From: Kiloniella sp048270245
Lineage (GTDB): Bacteria; Pseudomonadota; Alphaproteobacteria; Kiloniellales; Kiloniellaceae
Direction: 5' to 3'
Length of the DNA stretch: 64,000 nucleotides
Assembly (NCBI RefSeq): GCF_048270245.1
Contig: NZ_JBLWTH010000001.1
Span: 372,001 to 436,000 of the forward strand
Shown here: piece after piece, positions 17,853-26,429 of the stretch
How the letters are laid out: each line of letters starts with the position of its first letter
Numbering within the stretch: position 1 is the stretch's first letter
The notes under the pieces: generated by a model
What the model saw: the letters and a program-made list of their open reading frames with translations, nothing else
Told to the model about the DNA's origin: nothing
Database searches by the model: none
Made by a program: the position numbers and the translations under genes

Positions 17853-19340
17853 TTACTCTGTAACGAGTTTGATTTTTTGTCCGCGAACAAGCCGACTGTT
17901 TTTATTTAATCCATTCAGGACAAGTAACCGTTCCAATTTGAAGTCAGCAAAGGGCATTTTTCTGGCCAAGCTTGTTAGTGTATCCCCAGAACGCACCGTG
18001 TGGATTTTGAGTCTGTAGGGCTTTAGCTTCGCGACTTCGGCACTGGATAGCTTCTTAAATGAATATGTGGTGCGTCTAAAGTCTTCTGAAAAGCGATTTG
18101 TTTGACTGGGATCCGTCCTGAAGGTCAAGCGGTATACTTTATTGCCAGAAAACCGAATTGCGATTAGCCGATAATCTTTTTTTCCGCTTTTCGTATTAAC
18201 TTGTGTGGCGCGGCCAGTCACGGCTTCCATGCCGTTAATGGTAATTTTTTCTACATCTTGGAGTCGAACATTTTTTGCCCAAACATTTGTTAGATAATTT
18301 TTCAGGCTACCGCTGACGTCCGCTTTTGCACCATCAAAAATGACCAATGAATTTTCAGGGCCAACAGCAGCAACTTGTGTTTTGCTGTTGATTAGGCGAA
18401 AGCCGTCAGGCGCGGTAAAGGTAAGTTTGAGTTCGGGGTGTGAGAACCTTTGCCCACGAATATACCCTTGTGAAGGATCATCCCCATAGAGCATGCCATC
18501 AATTTTTTTGAGATAAACATCCCGCCCGACAATGGGGTTGTTGACGGTTTTTGTTCCCGCCTGTTGAATGGCGCGTTGAATACGATCCGCTGTTCGGGGG
18601 TGGGTTTGCATGATGTTGAACTGATCTGCGCGTCCTGGGTCTCCTGCGATTTCAGCATCCAGACGGCTACTGGATTGTAGTTGAGTAAGGAAATCACCCA
18701 TGCCGTTGGGGTCAAATCCACCGCGAGAGAGGTAACGGACCCCTAGAAGATCTGCTTCAAATTCCTGATCCCGAGAGAAGCTTTGAACCGCGACAGCTCC
18801 GGCTGTGCCCACAGCTTGAGCGGCTTGTCCGCTGCCTGTTAAAATACCAACACCAGCGGCAAGAATATTTGCTGTCATCGTAGAGCCATACCGTTCAGCC
18901 GAATGCTTTGCGGTAACATGACCGATTTCGTGTGCGATCACACCGGCGATTTCTGCTTCATCATTTGCCAGAGCCAATAAGCCGCGCGTGGTATAAACGT
19001 ACCCGCCCGGTAAGGCAAAAGCGTTGACCACCGGGCTGTCCAACAGGGTAAAGGTGAATTTTTGGTCCGGCGTCTCAGATGTTTTGGCAAGGAAGTTTCC
19101 AAGGCTGCTGATATACTTTGTCAGCGCAGGGTCTGCGTCGTAGGTACCGCCAAATTCTTTGACGATTTTTACATGCTCTGTTGCCCCCAATTTTTGTTCC
19201 TGCGCGGGCGATAAACCTCCATTAAAAAACGTGCGTCCTGTGGCTTCTGATGTTGAGCAACCAGATAGCAACGGCCCGGCTGAAAGAAGGGCTAGGGCCA
19301 GTAGAGGGGTTCTTAAACGGAAAATAGTTGTCATCGTCAT
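17853..19340 (-). CDS. M48-family metallopeptidase lipoprotein with LysM domain
   Basis: About 495 residues. The lipobox LLSGC is at residues 24-28, so it is a lipoprotein. The zinc motif HEIGH is at 137-141, and the third ligand lies in FSRDQEFEADLLG. The C-terminal LysM-like segment HTVRSGDTLTSLARKM...GQKIKLV would bind peptidoglycan. The protein resembles BepA/LoiP quality-control peptidases of the periplasm, with an added cell-wall anchor. ATG 19340 is chosen; a TTG at 19361 also exists and MTTIF at 19334 is possible. The adenylate cyclase follows in the same operon. Confidence 0.9.
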   Translation of the reverse strand: MTMTTIFRLRTPLLALALLSAGPLLSGCSTSEATGRTFFNGGLSPAQEQKLGATEHVKIVKEFGGTYDADPALTKYISSLGNFLAKTSETPDQKFTFTLLDSPVVNAFALPGGYVYTTRGLLALANDEAEIAGVIAHEIGHVTAKHSAERYGSTMTANILAAGVGILTGSGQAAQAVGTAGAVAVQSFSRDQEFEADLLGVRYLSRGGFDPNGMGDFLTQLQSSSRLDAEIAGDPGRADQFNIMQTHPRTADRIQRAIQQAGTKTVNNPIVGRDVYLKKIDGMLYGDDPSQGYIRGQRFSHPELKLTFTAPDGFRLINSKTQVAAVGPENSLVIFDGAKADVSGSLKNYLTNVWAKNVRLQDVEKITINGMEAVTGRATQVNTKSGKKDYRLIAIRFSGNKVYRLTFRTDPSQTNRFSEDFRRTTYSFKKLSSAEVAKLKPYRLKIHTVRSGDTLTSLARKMPFADFKLERLLVLNGLNKNSRLVRGQKIKLVTE

Positions 19341-19401
19341 GAGTTCGCGCTGTTTCTTCAAATTATACCGTTGAGTCCTTTATGATGAATTTATAAAGGA
19401 A

Positions 19402-19863
19402 TTATGTCTTTTCTTCGACTTCTAAACCGCATTCTTTCCAGGCTTTAAAGCCGCCTGCCATATGACTTACTTTGGGAACCCCCATATCTTGCAGGGTTTT
19501 GGCTGCAAGGGCCGATCGTGAACCCAAGGCACAATGCAAAATAAAATGATGATCTGGTGACAGGGCAGGCTTGTAATAAGGGCTGTCTGGGGCAATCCAG
19601 AATTCAAGCATGCCACGGGGACAGTGATAGCTGCCAGGGATAATACCTTCGCGCTTGAGCTCTCGTATATCCCTGATATCAACCAGGATAACATCGTCCT
19701 GTGCCAACAACGCTTTTATTTCTTTAGGGGAGTATTCTGTTATCTCTGTACTTGCCACGTCGAGCAATTTTTGCAGACTCACTTCTATCGTAGTTGTTTC
19801 TTGGCCAATGTTGTCTGTGGCAGTTGTATTCTCAGTTTTATTATTTGGGGTGTTGTGGGGCAT
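19402..19863 (-). CDS. Rhodanese-domain protein
   Basis: About 153 residues: a polar N-terminal stretch of 40 residues, then one rhodanese domain. YSPKEIKALLAQDDVILVDIRD begins the domain, and HCALGSRSALAA carries the active-site cysteine and loop. Such single-domain proteins transfer sulfane sulfur, but the acceptor is unknown. The start is ATG 19863; the frame runs further upstream but enters the neighbouring nuclease-like gene. It lies 35 bases downstream of that gene on the same strand. Confidence 0.87.
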   Translation of the reverse strand: MPHNTPNNKTENTTATDNIGQETTTIEVSLQKLLDVASTEITEYSPKEIKALLAQDDVILVDIRDIRELKREGIIPGSYHCPRGMLEFWIAPDSPYYKPALSPDHHFILHCALGSRSALAAKTLQDMGVPKVSHMAGGFKAWKECGLEVEEKT

Positions 19864-19898
19864 TTTTATCTGATCCCGATGATGTATTTGATCAAAAA

Positions 19899-20723
19899 TT
19901 ATTCTATTGATAAGTGCTCTAGCTGTTCTGGCGTGTAGAGAGATATCATAGGGCCGTTTTCCCAGAACAGCCAGCCCCGTATTCGTACCTTGTGACCGGC
20001 TGTTTGCAATAGGTCTTTGCCTTTGTTGGCAAAAGCCACCCGATGGTTTTTTTCCAATTTTATCGTGAAATCTGTCCGCCAATCCTTACCAAAATTTAGA
20101 TAGATCGTGCCGCGGACTTCTGCTGTTTTCTTGATCGTACCTTCGATAATTTGAAAACGATCTGTTTTGTCGTTGAGGTTGTTTGTTGGCAAAACCTGAA
20201 AAGCTCTCAGACGCCATATTCCCCGTTGTGCTTGCCGAGCTTGATTTTCGACATAAAGCATTTGTACCAAATCGGTTGGGCGTGCTGTTGTTGTAATTAT
20301 TCTACCGAGGCCCTGTTCGAGTATTTCTTTTTGTACCCAATTGCCTTCTTTGTTTTTAACCTGTGCCAATAATCGATCACCTCTATCGAAGTATTGTGGG
20401 CTGCTGGCGATATAGATCTGCTGGTTGAAAAGGATTGTTTGCAGATAATGTGACAGTCGCTCAACAAGGGGGCAGACGACCTTTAGTCGACCACAGTCTT
20501 GTTGAGTTGGTAATAACAAGCCAGCAAGCTTTACGGTCGTACCATCAGCAAGAATTAGCTGGTGATCGGCTGTTATTTCTGTGACCTGGACTAGTTTGTC
20601 CAAGGTTAGTGTTAAATGGGCCGGAGCCTGTTGTGCAGAGGATATGCCATCGAACGAAAGCCAGCTGTATTGAAACAGAAAGAAGAACAAAAATCGACTG
20701 ATGAAAGCTTTTAATTTCGGCAT
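19899..20723 (-). CDS. Secreted thermonuclease-fold (SNase) protein, probably non-catalytic
   Basis: About 274 residues with an N-terminal signal peptide. A staphylococcal-nuclease-like OB-fold region contains LILADGTTVKLAGLLLPTQQ, YFDRGDRLLAQV and ILEQGLGRI. In active enzymes the motif reads R-L-x-G-I-D-A-P-E; here the Arg is Lys and the Asp and Glu are lost, so nuclease activity is doubtful. A second beta-rich segment follows (EGTIKKTAEVRGTIYLNFGKDWRTDFTI). ATG 20723 is preferred over TTG 20747. Divergent from pip. Confidence 0.75.
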   Translation of the reverse strand: MPKLKAFISRFLFFFLFQYSWLSFDGISSAQQAPAHLTLTLDKLVQVTEITADHQLILADGTTVKLAGLLLPTQQDCGRLKVVCPLVERLSHYLQTILFNQQIYIASSPQYFDRGDRLLAQVKNKEGNWVQKEILEQGLGRIITTTARPTDLVQMLYVENQARQAQRGIWRLRAFQVLPTNNLNDKTDRFQIIEGTIKKTAEVRGTIYLNFGKDWRTDFTIKLEKNHRVAFANKGKDLLQTAGHKVRIRGWLFWENGPMISLYTPEQLEHLSIE

Positions 20724-20784
20724 AGTCTCGTCATAGTAGGGTAGCAATTGTATTACAATCTTTAATAGTATTTTGAGCAGTATT

Positions 20785-21741
20785 ATGAACCCAAAAGAAC
20801 TGTACCCAGAAATAGAATCTTATGACATGGGCTTTCTCTCTGTTGGGGATGGCCATGAAATTTACTGGGAGGTTTCGGGCAATCCACAGGGCAAGCCGGT
20901 GCTATTTGTTCATGGCGGTCCGGGGGCCGGTACCGGTGCAGCGCACCGTCGCTTCTTTGATCCTGCACATTATCGCATTGTGCTGTTTGACCAACGCGGC
21001 TGTGGGAAATCTCTGCCGTTGGGATCACTTGAAAATAATGATACGCCTCATCTTATTGCAGATATGGAGCTTTTGCGCCAACAGTTGGCGATCGAAAGTT
21101 GGATTGTATTTGGGGGATCGTGGGGATCGACACTGTCATTGGCCTATGCTCAGTCCCATCCCGATCGTACGGACGCCTTGGTTGTGCGCGGCATTTTCCT
21201 GTCCCGTCCCAAAGAACTTGAATGGTATTTAAGTGAAAGGGGTGTCGGGTCGATTTTCCCCGAAGCCTATGAGAACTTTATTTCTCTTTTAAGTGAAGAA
21301 GAGCGCGAGGATGTTCTGGGGGCCTATTACAAACGTCTGACAGATCCAGATCCATCAATCCATTTGCCTGCGGCCAAGTCTTGGAGCAGTTATGAAGCCA
21401 GTTGCGTGACGCTTTTGCCTAACCCAGAGATTGTCAAAGCATCTCTGGACGATGCCCGGGCACTCCCCGTTGGCAGATTGATCGCACATTATTTTGTGAA
21501 TGGATGTTTTTTACCCAAAGGCGGGTTGCTGGGCGGGATTGATCGTATCAGAAATATTCCTGCGGTTATTGTGCACGGTCGTTATGACATCGTCTGTCCG
21601 GCATCAACGGCTTATGATCTGCACAAAGCCTGGCCCGAAGCCGAGTTCAAATTTGTTGATGACGCCGGGCATTCTGCCTTTGAGCCAGGGATCACCAAGG
21701 CACTGGTTGAAGCTATGGATAAATTCCGCGGCCTTGTTTGA
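20785..21741 (+). CDS. pip: Prolyl aminopeptidase (proline iminopeptidase)
   Basis: An alpha/beta-hydrolase of about 318 residues of the S33 family. HGGPGAGT forms the oxyanion-hole region, DQRGCGKS follows, and GGSWGSTLSLAYAQ holds the catalytic Ser. The Asp is in GRYDIVCP and the His in DAGHSAFE. It removes N-terminal proline from peptides in the cytosol. ATG 20785 is favoured; a TTG at 20773 would add four residues. It precedes the tRNA gene and the transposon insertion point. Confidence 0.95.
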   Translation: MNPKELYPEIESYDMGFLSVGDGHEIYWEVSGNPQGKPVLFVHGGPGAGTGAAHRRFFDPAHYRIVLFDQRGCGKSLPLGSLENNDTPHLIADMELLRQQLAIESWIVFGGSWGSTLSLAYAQSHPDRTDALVVRGIFLSRPKELEWYLSERGVGSIFPEAYENFISLLSEEEREDVLGAYYKRLTDPDPSIHLPAAKSWSSYEASCVTLLPNPEIVKASLDDARALPVGRLIAHYFVNGCFLPKGGLLGGIDRIRNIPAVIVHGRYDIVCPASTAYDLHKAWPEAEFKFVDDAGHSAFEPGITKALVEAMDKFRGLV

Positions 21742-21828
21742 TCACAGGCGTTGGGTACAAAAAGTTTTTAAAGCTTACAAGGCACCCTCTTGGCAGAAAA
21801 GAAACTCTCAACTATATAGATAGCCAGT

Positions 21829-21905
21829 GGTCCCGTAGCTCAGCAGGATAGAGCATCAGATTCCTAATCTGAGGGTCACGCGTTCGAATCGCGTCGGGAT
21901 CACCA
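21829..21905 (+). tRNA. tRNA-Arg (anticodon CCU)
   Basis: A complete 77-base cloverleaf. Acceptor strands GGTCCCG / CGGGATC have one G-U pair. The D arm includes GCTC...GAGC, the anticodon stem TCAGA/TCTGA has loop TTCCTAA, and the T arm ACGCG-TTCGAAT-CGCGT is perfect. The CCA tail is encoded. It is intact, although the transposon-like element begins 17 bases downstream, so it is the likely attachment landmark. Confidence 0.96.
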
Positions 21906-21921
21906 TATATAAAGAATCGGG

Positions 21922-22060
21922 TGTCAAAGAAGCTGTAGGGCGTCAAAGAAGCTGTCGTCGAAATTGCTGCTAAGTTATTGATTTCGTTTGATCGGGGAAC
22001 TCATAAGCTGTCATTACGTCAAAAACGTTTGATTTTCCCTTAGCCCTAAAGATGTCAGGT
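21922..22060. repeat. tRNA-proximal transposon end with TnsB-type sites
   Basis: GTCAAAGAAGCTGT occurs twice with a 19-base period (21923, 21942). CATAAGCTGTCA follows at about 22002 and TAAAGATGTCAGG at about 22047. The reverse complement of the third site shares the 12-mer TGACAGCTTATG with the site at 47390 on the far end. Confidence 0.75.
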
Positions 22061-22098
22061 TTTTGGAATGAACTTGACCATATCCACAAAAATTCCCT

Positions 22099-25000
22099 CT
22101 AGATTGTCCAAGAATTTGATAAAGCTTCAGCTTGTTTCAAAATCAGCTCAACTGCCTCCAATGCTTTGTCGGGAGGATATTTGTATCGTTGTAATGTGCG
22201 GCGAACCAAAATCTTTAGCTTTGCCCTTACGCTGTCACGGATTTGCCAGTCGACGGTTGTTGATTTTCTCAGTTTGTCGGTAATTTCGACGGCAATTTTC
22301 TTCAGAGTTTCATCGCCCAGCTCTCTGACCGCGCTTTCATTATTCGCCAAGGCATCATAAAAGGCGATTTCATCAGAGTTTAAACCAAGTTCTGATTCGC
22401 GAGCGATTTCATCCTGAAAGTCCTTTGCCATCTGGATGAGCTCTTCGATAACCTGAGCAGTCTCGATGGCGCGGTTGTTATATTTTCGAAGTGACTCTAG
22501 CAAGCGGTCGGAGAACTTCTTTTCCTGAACCACGTTATTTCTGGTCTTGGCCCTAATATCGTCTTTCAGAAGTTTTTCCAAAAGTTCAACGGCAAGGTTT
22601 TTGTAAGGCATTTGGCGCACATCTTCCAAAAACTCATCTGACAACAACCCAATATTTGGTTTGTCCAATCCGCAAAGAGAAAAAACATCTGCCACACCCT
22701 CAGCGACAACGGCATTGTCGATAATTTGTTTCAGGGCTGAATTGGTATCTTCCTGCGCCAGTTTTCTATCGACCGTGGTAAATTTGCTGATGGCTGCTTT
22801 AATTGCACTGAAAAAGGCTATTTCTTTTCGCAGTTCTTTTGCTTCATCAAGGGTGCTGCAAAGGGAATAGGCTTTTGTGATAGCAAGAACGACGTCTAAA
22901 AATCGTTTTTTGCCATCTTCTAAGCTGAGAATATAGTTTGCTGCGGGAACCAACAGCTTGTGCGCATCGGTTTCAAATACTTGATAATCAAAGCCAGTTG
23001 TTTTGCCGTTTTTGGCAAACATGCCCCGTACAGTATCGACCTTTTCCATCAAAATTGCATAAGCTTCTTCGGCCCGTAATGTCGGCTCACCACGACCTTT
23101 TGCTTCGGTGTATGTTTTCAAAGCCTGTCTTAATTCGTTGGCGATACCTATGTAATCGACCACCAAACCACCTGGTTTGTTTTTAAAGACCCGGTTCACC
23201 CGTGCGATGGCCTGCATGAGATTGTGGCCCTTCATGGGCTTGTCGATATACATCGTATGGCAGCAAGGAGCATCAAATCCGGTCAGCCACATATCACGCA
23301 CAATTACCAGCTTGAGTGGGTCGGTTTCATCCTTGAACCGTTTTTCTAGTCGTTTTTTAGTCTGCTTGTTATAGATGTGCGGCTGCAATAAAGGCTTGTC
23401 GGAAGCCGATCCTGTCATCACGATCTTAATCGCGCCTTTTTCTGGGTCGTCGTCGTGCCAATCAGGGCGAATGGCGACAATTTCATTGTAAAGGTGGGCG
23501 CAAATATCGCGGCTCATGCCAACGATCATGGCTTTGCCGTCCATTACGGCTGTTCGGGCTTCAAAATGCTCAACCAGATCGGCGGCCACTTGGCTTAATC
23601 TGGGTTCAGCACCTACCAGTTTCTCAAGGCGGCTCCATTCACCTTTTTTCTTTTCACGCAAGCCCAGGTCTTCTTCATCCTCAATAACCTCTTCTACCTG
23701 ATCGGAAAGCTTGTTCATTTCCTCGTGGTTCAGGTCGAGCTTTGCGAGGCGGGATTCATAATAAATTGGCACTGTCGCACCATCGTCGACAGCATCCTGA
23801 ATATCGTAAACGGATACATAGGCCCCAAAGACCGCGCGTGTGTCTTTATCTTCCATGGAAATAGGGGTGCCGGTAAACCCAATGAAGGATGCATTTTTCA
23901 GGGCATCGCGCATATGTTTGGCATAGCCAAATTTATATTCACCATCCTTGGTCAGAACAGCTTTCAGGCCATATTGGCTTCGGTGTGCCTCATCAGAAAT
24001 GACGACGATATTATGTCGATTGTTCAAGATTGGGTGTTCGGCTTCCCCATCCAGCAACGCAAATTTCTGAACCGTCGTAAAGATGATGCCCCCGGACTCG
24101 CGCTCTGACAGTAATTGCCTTAAGGCATCACGGTCATTGGCTTGAACCGGCGTTTGCTTCAATAAGCTTTCTGCTGCAGAAAAGGTCGCAAACAACTGAC
24201 CGTCCAGATCGTTGCGATCCGTTACAACAAGCAGGGTTGGATTGTTCATGGCAGGTTGTTGCAACAGCTTTCCTGCGTAACAGCACATAGAAATACTTTT
24301 GCCAGATCCTTGGGTGTGCCAGACAACACCAGCTTTTTTGTCGCCACCATCTTGTGCCGCAGCAATCGTTGCTTGAACCGCTTCGCGCACCGCGTGGAAT
24401 TGATGATAGCCTGCGATTTTTTTTATAATTTTTTCGCCATCGGATTCAAACAAAACAAAGAAGCGGATATAGTCGAGGAAAAGTTCGGGATTAAAGAAAC
24501 CACGAACAAGGGTTTCTAGCTGCCATTCAAGCAGAGGCTTGTCATCTTCGCTTTTAATTGTCCGCCAAGGCATGAAGCGTTCTTGGTTGGCGGTTAAGGA
24601 ACCAATACGCGCGGTATAACCATCACTGATCACCAAGGCTTCATTGAAGGTGAAAAGGTCACTGATTTCCTGCTTGTAGGTTTCTAGCTGGTTAAACGCG
24701 TCCCAAATATTGGCGTTTTCATCTTTGGGGCTTTTGAGTTCCAGCACCGCAAAGGGAAGACCGTTGATAAAACAAATAACGTCTGGACGTCGCGGTTGCT
24801 TGTTGCCTTGAACAGTAAATTGATTAACGGCGACAAAACGGTTGTTGCTCACTTTGCCAAAATCCACCAGGAAGGCGTGATCATTGACGACCTCGTCGCC
24901 CTTTTTGTACTCAACCGCAATACCTTCAAGTAACAGATGGTGAAAGCCTCTGTTATTAGTCAGTAGGTCCAGGCTTCCCGGCTTGCTTATTTTGACAAGA

Positions 25001-25200
25001 ACTTGTTCCAGACATTCTAAAGGCAGATGGGGGTTGATGACGTGAAAAGTCGATTCAATGTGTGATGTCAGCATCACTTGTGCGTAATCTATGCGCTCTG
25101 GGTTTGGTCCATCTGGTGCGATGTCTGGTCCGTACAAGACATCCCAGCCACTTTCGCGTAACCAGTCGAGGCACAAGTTTTCTAATTGTTCTTCGTTCAT
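22099..25200 (-). CDS. hsdR: Type I restriction enzyme, HsdR subunit
   Basis: A full-length 1033-residue motor/nuclease subunit. The N-terminal PD-(D/E)xK nuclease has RRPDVICFINGLPFAVLELKSP. The SF2 translocase follows with WHTQGSGKS (Walker A), VVISDEAHRSQ (motif II), GFTGTPI and QAIARVNR. The helical C-terminal region ends TTVDWQIRDSVRAKLKILV then LQRYKYPP, the DUF3387-type tail known to hold HsdR on the methylase core. It cuts unmodified DNA at a distance after translocation. The start ATG overlaps the FRG gene stop by four bases (ATGA), making it the last gene of the hsdM-hsdS-frg-hsdR operon. Confidence 0.96.
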   Translation of the reverse strand: MNEEQLENLCLDWLRESGWDVLYGPDIAPDGPNPERIDYAQVMLTSHIESTFHVINPHLPLECLEQVLVKISKPGSLDLLTNNRGFHHLLLEGIAVEYKKGDEVVNDHAFLVDFGKVSNNRFVAVNQFTVQGNKQPRRPDVICFINGLPFAVLELKSPKDENANIWDAFNQLETYKQEISDLFTFNEALVISDGYTARIGSLTANQERFMPWRTIKSEDDKPLLEWQLETLVRGFFNPELFLDYIRFFVLFESDGEKIIKKIAGYHQFHAVREAVQATIAAAQDGGDKKAGVVWHTQGSGKSISMCCYAGKLLQQPAMNNPTLLVVTDRNDLDGQLFATFSAAESLLKQTPVQANDRDALRQLLSERESGGIIFTTVQKFALLDGEAEHPILNNRHNIVVISDEAHRSQYGLKAVLTKDGEYKFGYAKHMRDALKNASFIGFTGTPISMEDKDTRAVFGAYVSVYDIQDAVDDGATVPIYYESRLAKLDLNHEEMNKLSDQVEEVIEDEEDLGLREKKKGEWSRLEKLVGAEPRLSQVAADLVEHFEARTAVMDGKAMIVGMSRDICAHLYNEIVAIRPDWHDDDPEKGAIKIVMTGSASDKPLLQPHIYNKQTKKRLEKRFKDETDPLKLVIVRDMWLTGFDAPCCHTMYIDKPMKGHNLMQAIARVNRVFKNKPGGLVVDYIGIANELRQALKTYTEAKGRGEPTLRAEEAYAILMEKVDTVRGMFAKNGKTTGFDYQVFETDAHKLLVPAANYILSLEDGKKRFLDVVLAITKAYSLCSTLDEAKELRKEIAFFSAIKAAISKFTTVDRKLAQEDTNSALKQIIDNAVVAEGVADVFSLCGLDKPNIGLLSDEFLEDVRQMPYKNLAVELLEKLLKDDIRAKTRNNVVQEKKFSDRLLESLRKYNNRAIETAQVIEELIQMAKDFQDEIARESELGLNSDEIAFYDALANNESAVRELGDETLKKIAVEITDKLRKSTTVDWQIRDSVRAKLKILVRRTLQRYKYPPDKALEAVELILKQAEALSNSWTI

Positions 25201-26429
25201 GTTGCCTCTCCCTTATCTACATTAATCGACAATATATTATCGATCACGTAGTCCCTTGCTTCGACGGGATAGCCATATTTGCGAAGCAAAACACGGGTCT
25301 TGGTTTTCATTTCGGCCTGTAAGGTTTCTCGCTCTTCCCAATCGACCAGTTTCCCCTGAGCCAGCACCTTGGATAGCTCGCCTGCGATGAGCTCAATACG
25401 TCCTGGTTCAACGTTAGCGCTTTCAGGCGGTACTTTCAGCAATTCAGACAGCGACACTATGTCTTCAGGTTTTGGCAAGGCATGTTTAACATGCGGGGTG
25501 GGGACTACACCTTTAGCAGTCTCAATGTCCTCGACAGGTTTATCTGTCTGTCGATCTCTTTCCTGCTCGGATACAAAAATATTACAATAGTCCGAAGCGC
25601 CGATCAGATCAGGAAACAAGCTGGCGTGATGGACGTTCATTTTTCGCAAATGCTTTAAGCAATTGTGCTGTTCTTCATTCCGGACATAAATTTTACAAAT
25701 ATATTTTGCCAGTATGGCAGCCTGTTCGTCCTCAGTAGCCGTTCGCAATTCGTCATCATCAAAATCTTCGTCGCCAAGGATTTCTGCGAGCTTGTTTTCA
25801 ATTGTCGCATCATAGGGGGAAAATGTGAAAAGCCCCGCCTGACTGACCAGTCGCCCATGGTCATCTTTCTTTGGTTCAAAAACGCGAATATCTGGACAGG
25901 CCTCATCATCTGCAATGAAGCTTTTATTAAGGACATAGATTGCCCTGTAAGGATTGTCTTTTTCATCGGGTTGGTCTTCCTTTGCAAAAGCAAAAAACAA
26001 GGCGACATAAGGGGAATAGGTCCAGTCCAAAAGCGGAGTCATTAATCCATGATGTTGCCCGATTGACCATAGCTCGTCATCTTCCAGGCCGTCTTCCAAT
26101 AGGGAATGGTCGTTGATACGTCCACGTATCGCCTTGCGAAAAAGGCCAAGTTGTTCATTGGCCAGGTCTTCTGTCACAATGCCTGATGCCGTCAACCGGC
26201 CGAGGGTGGGCATGATGCTCCAGTCATACCGCCGGTGGCCTCTGTAAACGAACTGTGTGGCATTTCTGTTGAAGAAAGTGCTTTCAAGTAAGCTCGTAAA
26301 AGCGCGCCAATGTTCAAGCCGCGTAACAGGTATACGTCCGCTAAATTCATCCGCCATAATCTCGAAAGAATGGGAAGGGTTATCATTATTCCATTCAGGG
26401 ATTTTCTGCCAATATGAGCTGTCTGCCAT
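25197..26429 (-). CDS. FRG-domain protein with HsdR-like C-terminal tail
   Basis: A 410-residue protein. The N-terminal FRG domain shows FVYRGHRRYDWSIMPTLGR and HHGLMTPLLDWTYSPYVALF, the two conserved blocks of the family. FRG proteins recur in defence loci, but their activity is not established to my knowledge. Unusually, the C-terminus reads LVDWEERETLQAEMK then LLRKYGYP, matching the HsdR tail without gaps over about 40 residues (13 identities by eye). The gene is wedged between hsdS and hsdR with overlapping ends (TGATG and ATGA), so its product is made together with the type I enzyme. I infer that it docks on the same M2S core. A GTG start at 26432 is the alternative. Confidence 0.85.
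   Translation of the reverse strand: MADSSYWQKIPEWNNDNPSHSFEIMADEFSGRIPVTRLEHWRAFTSLLESTFFNRNATQFVYRGHRRYDWSIMPTLGRLTASGIVTEDLANEQLGLFRKAIRGRINDHSLLEDGLEDDELWSIGQHHGLMTPLLDWTYSPYVALFFAFAKEDQPDEKDNPYRAIYVLNKSFIADDEACPDIRVFEPKKDDHGRLVSQAGLFTFSPYDATIENKLAEILGDEDFDDDELRTATEDEQAAILAKYICKIYVRNEEQHNCLKHLRKMNVHHASLFPDLIGASDYCNIFVSEQERDRQTDKPVEDIETAKGVVPTPHVKHALPKPEDIVSLSELLKVPPESANVEPGRIELIAGELSKVLAQGKLVDWEERETLQAEMKTKTRVLLRKYGYPVEARDYVIDNILSINVDKGEAT

Noticed and set aside
21829..22099. Integrase-driven genomic island using the tRNA 3' end
   Set aside because: No tyrosine or serine integrase near the tRNA, and no second copy of the tRNA 3' end at the far side of the island.
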